Shown piece after piece: positions 1 through 5,390 of a stretch of 13,693 nt of DNA. The first letter of the stretch is position 1. Every line of letters begins with the position of its first letter. This stretch comes from JBBRLG01 sp038231495 (GTDB lineage Bacteria; Planctomycetota; Planctomycetia; Gemmatales; Gemmataceae): positions 1 through 13,693 of the forward strand of contig JBBRLG010000142.1 in the NCBI GenBank assembly GCA_038231495.1, given 5' to 3'. Below the pieces are notes generated by a model. It was not told the origin of the DNA, made no database searches, and saw only the letters and a list, made by a program, of their open reading frames with translations. The position numbers and the translations under genes are program-made.

Positions 1-112
1 AGAAACGTAACGGGCATCGACACCGGACGCCGCAGATAGGATAGGAGAATGAGGAGAGCAGAACCAGACCCGAAGTTCCCGGCACTGTGGGGCAGGGGAA
101 CCCTGCGAGGGA
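1..112. other. Possible tail of a preceding gene cassette
   Basis: This stretch lies upstream of the first attC-like site. In a cassette array the sequence before an attC is normally the 3' end of the gene owning that site. Frame 1 is open from the window edge to a TAG at 37-39, and frame 3 is also open for a similar distance, so the coding frame cannot be decided from so little sequence. The rest, up to about 112, is non-coding. Placement is inferred only from the attC model. Confidence 0.25.
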
Positions 113-209
113 AACGAACCAGGCGCTGCACCTGACCCGGCCCGCATGACGGCTTTTCGAGACGTGTAGCTCACCGAGCGGGCCGGGCAGGTGAGCTAGG
201 TCGTTCGGT
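113..209 (+). other. attC-like integron recombination site 1
   Basis: The outer boxes are an R''-like AACGAAC (113-119) and an R'-like GTTCGGT (203-209). The inner stem pairs GCT (125-127) with AGC (194-196), CACCTG (129-134) with CAGGTG (188-193), and CCCGGCCCGC (136-145) with GCGGGCCGGG (178-187). G128 and A135 are left extrahelical, and 146-177 forms the terminal loop. Paired outer boxes, a short unpaired spacer and bulged bases on one arm are the known hallmarks of attC sites, which are recombined as folded single strands. The R' box differs from consensus GTTRRRY at one position (C for the first R), which also occurs in environmental cassettes. The predicted cleavage point is between G203 and T204. 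Confidence 0.72.
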
Positions 210-221
210 CTCAGAGGACGT

Positions 222-806
222 ATGTGGACCTCACGCAGCGAGCAACTGGCTGACGGTCGCCTACTCAAGGTCGCCATCGACTTTGACTCATCGCCCGTCT
301 CGTATGCGGAGGTTCTACGTCGTTGGGAGCATGATTCAGACTTTCGTTCGTTGTTCATCGCCCTATTGGCGGACTCGCCGTTCGCCGCGTTTCGATGGGA
401 AACTCCATCGATTACAACAACGACTGCGAATCAGCCGTTTGAGTTCGTCTTGCTGGATAGCCCAGGATTAGCAAGGAACCCTGACGCCGACGCATTCGCT
501 GAACACTTCAGCGGTGCTGTCCCTGGAGAGGTGGTCGAGTTTCCCAATCTGGGCAAAGACGCGATCATGGTTGTGCCGTGTCCGAACGGCCCGCTCTCGG
601 CATACGGCCACATAGGAGCATTCGTCCGGCTAGCACCGGAGAAACAGACGCATGCCCTTTGGGTATTGGTCGGCGCGGCGATGCAACGTCGGCTCAGCAC
701 CAAGCCGGTGTGGCTCAGCACCGCAGGGGCTGGTGTATCGTGGTTGCATGTGCGGCTCGACGACCGGCCGAAGTATTACGGGTACAAACCGTATCGAGAG
801 GGATAG
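222..806 (+). CDS. DUF6940 family protein (gene cassette cargo)
   Basis: This 194-residue soluble protein has no signal peptide or membrane segment and is of unknown function. From memory it fits the family annotated DUF6940. Recognisable stretches are SYAEVLRRW with a following acidic patch (residues about 27-40), SPFAAFRWETP (about 52-62), PFEFVLLDSPGLAR (about 72-85), LSAYGHIGAFVR (about 125-136), and the C-terminal KPVWLSTAGAGVSWLHVRLD block (160-179) followed by a Tyr-rich PKYYGYKPYR end. The length appears complete. The ATG lies 13 nt after the R' box of the attC-like site and has AGAGGA three bases upstream. A gene starting directly after an attC, with its own attC behind it, is the standard integron cassette layout. 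Expression would normally depend on a promoter outside the cassette. Family assignment is recalled, not searched. Confidence 0.8.
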   Translation: MWTSRSEQLADGRLLKVAIDFDSSPVSYAEVLRRWEHDSDFRSLFIALLADSPFAAFRWETPSITTTTANQPFEFVLLDSPGLARNPDADAFAEHFSGAVPGEVVEFPNLGKDAIMVVPCPNGPLSAYGHIGAFVRLAPEKQTHALWVLVGAAMQRRLSTKPVWLSTAGAGVSWLHVRLDDRPKYYGYKPYREG

Positions 807-812
807 AGTAGC

Positions 813-831
813 AGGTTGAGGTTGAGGTTGA
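813..831 (+). repeat. Short hexamer tandem repeat (AGGTTG x3)
   Basis: Three perfect copies of AGGTTG lie directly after the stop codon of the DUF6940-like gene and before the second attC-like site. A further AGGTTGAG occurs a few bases downstream at 842-849. The tract sits in the 3' non-coding part of the cassette and has no evident function. Confidence 0.6.
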
Positions 832-868
832 AGTCAGTAGTAGGTTGAGAACAAAAGAGAGGAAACTG

Positions 869-957
869 ACCGAACCAAACGCTGCACATGACGGGCCAAC
901 TGAGTCCACACGGACGCATTGAGTCGAGTGGCCCGCACGTGAGCTTGGCCGTTCGGC
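869..957 (+). other. attC-like integron recombination site 2
   Basis: The outer boxes ACCGAAC (869-875) and GTTCGGC (951-957) form six pairs. Inside, GCT (881-883) pairs with AGC (942-944), CAC (885-887) with GTG (939-941), TG (889-890) with CA (936-937), and CGGGCCA (892-898) with TGGCCCG (929-935). G884 and A891 are extrahelical, seven bases apart exactly as G128 and A135 are in site 1, and A888/C938 mismatch. The primary sequences of the two sites differ in the loop and central stem while structure is conserved, as expected of attC sites and not of a simple duplicated repeat. It closes the cassette holding the DUF6940-like gene; predicted cleavage is between G951 and T952. Confidence 0.75.
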
Positions 958-967
958 GGCGGAGGGT

Positions 968-1471
968 GTGGTGAACGCTGAAGCTATGAAAGCTCTGATT
1001 CGCCAAGCGTTTTCGGGGATGGAGTACCCGGGCGACTGGTGCTTGCGCGGGAGCAACGAAGGCGATGAGCCGTATCTGTTGGAGAAGGAGTTCACAGGCA
1101 AGAACGACTGGCGGTCGCTCGATCCTGCGTTCCTGGATCAAGCTCCGAAGGGTTACTCTTCAGCGTTGAGTTTCTTTTCCGACGAGGCGTTTCGCTTCTA
1201 CATGCCCGCATACCTGATCGCAGACATCGACGGTCACCTTGCCGATACAAGGCCCGCGTTCCATCTATCGCACGGCCTTGGGGACCAGGCGAAGACGGAG
1301 AAGGTAAACCCGCGCCGGTACGGCGAGCGCACCTGGTTTGAGTCAGCCTGTCACAAATTCGCAATGTTCGACCGGGCGCAGGCGGCTGCCATTGTGGCGT
1401 ACTTGGAGTTCAAGCGGGAGTCCGACGAGTTCGAGCGAATGGCCATCGGAAGGCAAAAGGGGTCAGGTTAG
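968..1471 (+). CDS. DUF6714 family protein (gene cassette cargo)
   Basis: This 167-residue soluble protein is of unknown function and best recalled as a DUF6714-like family. Family-like features are an N-terminal FSGMEYPGD block (about 15-23), a Glu-rich GSNEGDEPYLLEKEF segment, NDWRSLDPAFLDQ (about 45-57), ALSFFSDEAFRFYMPAYLIAD (about 66-86) and FHLSHG (about 97-102). The C-terminal region is helical. It starts with tandem GTG codons: GGAGGG at 961-966 leaves one base to the first GTG and four to the second at 971, so 971 may be the used start; an ATG at 986 is another option. The start is 11 nt after the R' box of attC-like site 2, as in cassettes. No attC-like site follows the stop, so the cassette looks incomplete or its site has decayed. 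Confidence 0.75.
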   Translation: MVNAEAMKALIRQAFSGMEYPGDWCLRGSNEGDEPYLLEKEFTGKNDWRSLDPAFLDQAPKGYSSALSFFSDEAFRFYMPAYLIADIDGHLADTRPAFHLSHGLGDQAKTEKVNPRRYGERTWFESACHKFAMFDRAQAAAIVAYLEFKRESDEFERMAIGRQKGSG

Positions 1472-1532
1472 TTTAATAACAGATTGATGTGGGTGCTAAT
1501 ACTTTCCCGATCCAGGCGTCCATCCGAAGGGC

Positions 1533-1599
1533 GAAAAGCGGGCGGGCGTCAAGTATTACGAGATTCACCATCGTAATATTCAACTCCCGACCGCTTTTC
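1533..1599. repeat. Long imperfect hairpin (29-position stem, 9-nt loop)
   Basis: The two arms, 1533-1561 and 1571-1599, align with no gaps: 25 of 29 positions pair, including one G-T. The outer block GAAAAGCGG/CCGCTTTTC and the inner block TATTACGA/TCGTAATA are perfect. The loop is 1562-1570. It starts 61 bases after the DUF6714-like stop codon. No attC-type R boxes flank it, so it is not called attC, and no T-tract follows on either strand. Confidence 0.7.
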
Positions 1600-1772
1600 C
1601 GGCCCCGGATCGAAAGCAGCGTGCGTTCACGTTTCGTAATCGTTCGCCGTTTTGTCGATTGGAGACTTTGGTGCCCTTGGCTCGGAAGCTCCGCCGCGCG
1701 CCAACGGCCCTACCGCCTGCCCCAAGGACCGTGTCGTTGGTGGTCAACTCCGGGGGGTGTGCCAGGGGGTGC

Positions 1773-1832
1773 GGAAACGAACTTTCTCAAAGCATTAGCC
1801 CGCTGACGTTTAGGACGAAAAAGTTCGTTTCC
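1773..1832. repeat. 13-bp perfect inverted repeat with 34-nt spacer
   Basis: GGAAACGAACTTT at 1773-1785 is perfectly reverse-repeated as AAAGTTCGTTTCC at 1820-1832. A related AGAAACGAACGG occurs again just downstream near 1870. No T-tract follows, so this is not an obvious terminator; it may be the ends of a tiny element or a structured RNA. Confidence 0.55.
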
Positions 1833-1961
1833 GTGGCCGTCGCCCCGAAGGGAAACAAGGGAGTCCGGCAGAAACGAACGGTGATGCGCGTCCTGCGCTG
1901 CCGCGCACCCAGAAAACTCCCAGCACGGGATGTCTATTGCTGTCCGACTCCCACCACTGCG

Positions 1962-2151
1962 GTGAACGGTTACCTTTTGGGTTGTAGTCGGCTTCACGGC
2001 GATATGTGTCGGTGTCAGTGCGTACTTGGTAACACGCGACCCGGCCAATCAAACCGACGCACTCAAGACAGTCGTAGACACGTCGAATACCCTCTGGAAA
2101 ACCGGCCTGGGCGCTATCATCGGTCAACTCGGCGGCCGGAACCTGCCTTGA
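1962..2151 (+). pseudogene. Small single-pass membrane protein, apparently frameshifted near its start
   Basis: Frame 1 is open from 1966 to a TGA at 2149-2151. It encodes a plausible small membrane protein: a hydrophobic helix (VVVGFTAICVGVSAYLV), then a polar stretch rich in Thr/Asp/Lys, then an amphipathic Gly-rich end (TGLGAIIGQLGGRNLP). This frame has no ATG, GTG or usable TTG before the membrane helix. A GTG at 1962 in another frame reads V-N-G-Y-L-L. Losing one G from the GGG at 1979-1981 would join the two into a 63-residue protein. The gene is therefore either frameshifted by one base, mis-sequenced, or uses an unusual start. There is no Shine-Dalgarno sequence. I recall similar short proteins in planctomycetes but cannot name a family. 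Confidence 0.45.
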
Positions 2152-2250
2152 GGCGCAAGACCAACAAGAATGGGCCGGGCAGTTTTCCCAGGCCTTTTTT
2201 TCCCTTGCTGGCCGATAAAAACGCGCGGGTCAACATGGATAGAATGCGTC

Positions 2251-2264
2251 AGCCGCTTGCGGCT
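2251..2264. repeat. REP-like palindrome AGCCGCTTGCGGCT
   Basis: A 14-base palindrome with six-base arms and a TT centre. Thirteen of its bases (GCCGCTTGCGGCT) recur inside the large palindrome at 10497-10536, which suggests a dispersed intergenic repeat family in this genome. Confidence 0.55.
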
Positions 2265-2310
2265 GAGCGGGCTGGGTCAAGCCGCTTTCGTGGATCGGAG
2301 CCGAAGTCAA

Positions 2311-2343
2311 GCCACGTTCCCAAGCAGAGCTTGGGAACGTGGC
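2311..2343 (-). terminator. Perfect 15-bp hairpin downstream of the transglutaminase-like gene
   Basis: Arms 2311-2325 and 2329-2343 are perfectly complementary around a three-base loop (AGA). The hairpin begins 47 bases after the stop codon of the minus-strand gene ending at 2391, where a transcription terminator is expected. There is no T-tract after the stem on the minus strand, so it could instead be a REP-like repeat or a 3'-end stabilising structure. No oppositely oriented gene ends nearby to share it. Confidence 0.5.
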
Positions 2344-2390
2344 GAAATCGGGGAATTCATCTGGAACCAAATTCCAAGACCCCTCGTGGT

Positions 2391-4400
2391 TCACTTCTTC
2401 CGGGCAAAGGTCACGACGCCGCCCATCTCGGCGATCTCCAGCTTCAGCGCATCCCCCTTTAACTCGAATTGGCGGACCACGGTCCCGGTCTTATCGCACT
2501 TGATGGTCAGCTTGTTGCCGTTGACGCTCCAGGTGCCGGTGTCCTCGACGGTACGCTTGCCGTTGCCCTCGCCGAACACCCAGGCTCCCTCGAAGCCGCC
2601 GTTCTCCTTGAGAATCGCCGCTCCGCCGACCGGCGCACCGTTGAAGTTGAACTTCGTCACCCAGGTGCCGACCATCGGATCGACGGCCCCCGGTGCCGGC
2701 CGATCCCCGCCGTTGCGATCCGGCGCGGGGGCCGGGCCGGGATTGGGGTTGGGGTTCGGGTTGTTGTTGGGGAGCGGGTTGGGCATCTTGATGCCCCACT
2801 TTTCCAGCGGATCCTCGCCGACGGGGGGGAGATCCATCGGGATGGCGCCGGCCTTTTGGTACTTCGCCACCACCGCCTCGTCGTAAGACAGAGTTCCGGC
2901 CCGTATCGCCTTCATGTTCGTCTCGTCAGCGTGCTTGACGGCGTCCTGGAACGATTGCTTGCCGATCATCGTGGCCTCGACCGCGATGATCCGCCCGCTG
3001 CCCGGCAGCCGAACTGCAGGGAAGCAGTGTCCCGGAATGTTGTAAAGCACGACCTCGAGTCCGACGGCCTGGCAAAGGCTGCCGTAGAGGATCGCCAGGT
3101 CGATGCAGGTGCCGGCCTTGTTCTTGAGCACGTCCCGCCCGTACTTGACGTGCTGGATAAACTTCGTCTCGTTCTCGCCGGAAGGGGGGGTCTGATAGGC
3201 GACGTTTTCGCCCATGAACAGGTAGGCGGCGGCCATGAACTTGAGCGCCTCCTCGTCGCTGCCGGCGGCGTTCGACCCGCCGGACCACTTGGCGATGCGG
3301 CCGGCGGCCTGCTGGATGACGGGATCCTCATGGGTGACGAACGAGGAGACCACCGCCCCAATCAGGTTCATCCGGTCCTTCCAGTCCACACAGTCCACCG
3401 GCTTCAGGCTCGTGAAGTAAACTTGGTTGCGGCTCAGGAGCGTGAGTTCCTTCGTCTCGGTTTCGTCGACGAGTTTGCCGTCCGGCCCCTTGTACTGGTA
3501 CTGCACCTCCAGCGCCGCCCGGGTCTGGCCGGTCAACCGGCCGATCTTCTCCATCTCGAAGATGGGGAAGTAGCCGTCCACGACCGTCTGCCCGGCAACC
3601 ACGAGCGGCGTGCCCTGCCAGGAACTCCAGGTCGGGGCGTACTCGGCGATCCGGAACCGGACGCGATAGTCGCGCAGCGAAGCCGATCCGGAATTCTTGA
3701 ACTTGCTGCGGGCGGTCCAAAGCGGCGCGAATGCCTTGTTGCTGAGCGCCTTGGCCAGGCTCGTCATGAGCTGATCCTTCGCCTCGAAGTCGAATTGCGC
3801 TTTTGCCTCCCCGGTCGCCGCGCCGGCATCAACGGGCAATTTGTAGCTCAGACGGGCGGGGGACTTGAGCGTCTTCACGTCGGACACCCCGGGCGGCAGC
3901 GCGATCCGGATCGTGTTCGTCGCCATGCCCAGGCCCGGCAGCTCGGCCGCTTGCGTCAGGATGGCCTTCCCCTCGGCGACGGCGACCAGCTCAGTGTCCA
4001 GGCCGTCCATCAGGGGCAACTCCCAGGCGTCCCCCTTGCCGACCCGGGCGACACCCAGGGCATTGAAGCTGATCTTCAGCGTGCTCTCGGCGTCCAGCCA
4101 CTCGCCGGCCTGCCCTTCGATGGCAGCGCTTTGGTCGGTTAAGCCGAGCTTGCGGATCAGCACGGCCGTATTGGGCGTCGCCCGCTTCAGCGACGTGTAA
4201 ACGGCGACCGGAAGCTTGATTTCGTACTGGAAGGAGCAGTCGCCGTTGGCGAGCAGTTTGTCGTTCTCCCGAAGCTTGAGGACCGGGGCGGATTGGGCGG
4301 ATGCCCCTGCCGGAACGCAGAGGCCGACCAGGGCGGCGACCGACAGGTAGCGAAGCGCGCGGGTCAGTCGGGCGCGCAGGACATGAAGCGTTCCGGACAT
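2391..4400 (-). CDS. Secreted transglutaminase-like protein with C-terminal Gemmata-type beta domain
   Basis: 669 residues. The N-terminus is a signal peptide (arginines, hydrophobic core at about 18-30, likely cleavage after ASA at about 35). Residues about 40-340 form a long extracytoplasmic region with beta-rich, Ig-like character (inferred). A transglutaminase-like core follows: C432 in AGTCIDLA, H458 in IPGHCFPAV and E475 in IAVEAT form the expected Cys-His-acid triad of the papain-like fold. A Pro/Asn linker (about 540-572) leads to a 95-residue domain (VGTW...GTWSVNGNKLTI...) resembling the TIGR03066/TIGR03067 paralogous families of Gemmata. The activity may be peptidase or protein cross-linking; the substrate is unknown. 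The ATG has AGGAG seven bases upstream. It lies 131 bp after the acyltransferase-like gene on the same strand, so co-transcription is possible but uncertain. Confidence 0.85.
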   Translation of the reverse strand: MSGTLHVLRARLTRALRYLSVAALVGLCVPAGASAQSAPVLKLRENDKLLANGDCSFQYEIKLPVAVYTSLKRATPNTAVLIRKLGLTDQSAAIEGQAGEWLDAESTLKISFNALGVARVGKGDAWELPLMDGLDTELVAVAEGKAILTQAAELPGLGMATNTIRIALPPGVSDVKTLKSPARLSYKLPVDAGAATGEAKAQFDFEAKDQLMTSLAKALSNKAFAPLWTARSKFKNSGSASLRDYRVRFRIAEYAPTWSSWQGTPLVVAGQTVVDGYFPIFEMEKIGRLTGQTRAALEVQYQYKGPDGKLVDETETKELTLLSRNQVYFTSLKPVDCVDWKDRMNLIGAVVSSFVTHEDPVIQQAAGRIAKWSGGSNAAGSDEEALKFMAAAYLFMGENVAYQTPPSGENETKFIQHVKYGRDVLKNKAGTCIDLAILYGSLCQAVGLEVVLYNIPGHCFPAVRLPGSGRIIAVEATMIGKQSFQDAVKHADETNMKAIRAGTLSYDEAVVAKYQKAGAIPMDLPPVGEDPLEKWGIKMPNPLPNNNPNPNPNPGPAPAPDRNGGDRPAPGAVDPMVGTWVTKFNFNGAPVGGAAILKENGGFEGAWVFGEGNGKRTVEDTGTWSVNGNKLTIKCDKTGTVVRQFELKGDALKLEIAEMGGVVTFARKK

Positions 4401-4531
4401 CAGCGGTCTCCTGGTGGGAGTCGAATTCGTCGGGGGGACAAATTGTCATCGACCGGAAACATCGAAATCTTTAGGCGAGTAAAGAGGTGGTAAGGAACCT
4501 TTTTCGCTGATTGCAGAGCTGCCGGTTAGGG

Positions 4532-5296
4532 TCATGCGGCCTTCGCGCTCAGGAGCCGGAGTTCGTCGAGGATTTGCCCCTTCATAACCGTTTCCGTTTC
4601 TTGCAAGGCGCGGGCCGCGGTGCCGCCGTCGATGACGCGGTGGTCGTAAGTCAGGCGCACGTCGAGTGACCCGTCGGGGTTCAAGACGCCGTAATTCAGG
4701 CCCGTGGCAACCGGCGTAAGCAAACTGACGCTGGCCGCGCCGAGAGCCGCCACGACGCTGATGCCAAAGGTGCCCAGGTGGCAAGCACGCCGATGGCCGG
4801 AAAGGTTCAGGCCGCACCACCACAACAAGCGCCGCACCGGCAACGGCCAGCGACTCGTCTTGAGGATGCGGCGAAACAGGGGGATGGTATCGATCGGCGC
4901 GTCCTTGCAGCGCCGGAGGTATTGATCGATGGCAGTCAGCGTTTGGTTTTCCGGCCCGCGGAGGTGCGTGAACAGCACGGCGTCCTCGTTGCCGTAGCGG
5001 CGCTCGACCGCGACGCAGGCGATACTGTAGGGGTGTTCGTAAAAATGCGGCCAGGGGTACGGGACGTACGCCCAGCGCAGTTCCGGCCGGCGAACCGCGA
5101 CGAGGCCGTACGCCTTCGTGAACAGCGAACACCAGCCCGGCCGCGGCTCCGCTTGCTGGCGTGCATCAATCACGGAGGCCAGGTGCATCGTGCGTTGAGC
5201 CGTACAAAGCGGCACTTTCTGCGCGCAATGCACGAGATCGCCGATGAACCGGCGCGGTAACGACACCGGCACACGCCTGCCGACGGGTTGGGCCAT
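4532..5296 (-). CDS. Stand-alone 2-oxoacid dehydrogenase E2-type acyltransferase-fold protein
   Basis: 254 residues. The C-terminal part carries the signature of the E2/chloramphenicol-acetyltransferase fold: LNYGVLNPDGSLDVRLTYDHRV-type sequence with the catalytic motif DHRVIDGG, giving H219 and D223. The N-terminal 90 residues (RRFIGDLVHCAQKVP, then SLFTKAYGLVAVRRPELRW) match the start of such catalytic domains. Lipoyl and peripheral-subunit-binding domains are absent, so it is unlikely to act as a normal E2 core; an acyltransferase acting on a CoA thioester is the simplest reading, acceptor unknown. The start chosen is the ATG at 5296, preceded by AAGGAGG at 12 bases; the in-frame GTG at 5305 sits closer to that sequence and is an alternative, as is a TTG at 5377. 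It follows the phosphatase by 94 bp on the same strand, probably in one transcript. Confidence 0.78.
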   Translation of the reverse strand: MAQPVGRRVPVSLPRRFIGDLVHCAQKVPLCTAQRTMHLASVIDARQQAEPRPGWCSLFTKAYGLVAVRRPELRWAYVPYPWPHFYEHPYSIACVAVERRYGNEDAVLFTHLRGPENQTLTAIDQYLRRCKDAPIDTIPLFRRILKTSRWPLPVRRLLWWCGLNLSGHRRACHLGTFGISVVAALGAASVSLLTPVATGLNYGVLNPDGSLDVRLTYDHRVIDGGTAARALQETETVMKGQILDELRLLSAKAA

Positions 5297-5390
5297 CGCT
5301 TGCACCCCCCCTCCTTGGGAAACCTCGGCAACTGACCAGAATTGCTCCGGTATGTATTCCTGCGGTCCAAAACGCAAGTTCAGTTTGCCG

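Larger units (their letters stand above)
1472..1961. other. Gene-poor stretch at the edge of the cassette region
   Basis: No coding region is supported in these 490 bases. The open frames here have no homology I recognise and their composition is unlike the neighbouring genes. The stretch holds a long imperfect hairpin (1533-1599) and a 13-bp inverted repeat (1773-1832), entered separately. It separates the plus-strand cassette genes from the minus-strand block and may be mobile-element or decayed-gene debris. Confidence 0.5.

Noticed and set aside
1533..1599. Long hairpin considered as a third attC site
   Set aside because: It lacks R''/R' boxes, the GCT-G-CAC stem pattern and extrahelical bases seen in the two accepted sites.
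1473..1660. Minus-strand frame reading RGRKSGRELNITMVNLVIL-like peptide, possibly a decayed gene
   Set aside because: The resemblance to a real protein comes largely from the in-phase palindrome at 1533-1599; there is no start codon or upstream continuation that convinces.
1489..2462. Plus-strand open frames at 1489-1806 and 1659-2462
   Set aside because: They cover palindromes and the 3' end of a minus-strand gene, have no recognisable similarity, and their residue composition is not protein-like.
2469..4142. Long open frame on the plus strand (557 codons)
   Set aside because: It is antisense to the transglutaminase-like gene, has a Arg/Gly/Leu-rich composition typical of high-GC shadow frames, and shows no domain or signal.
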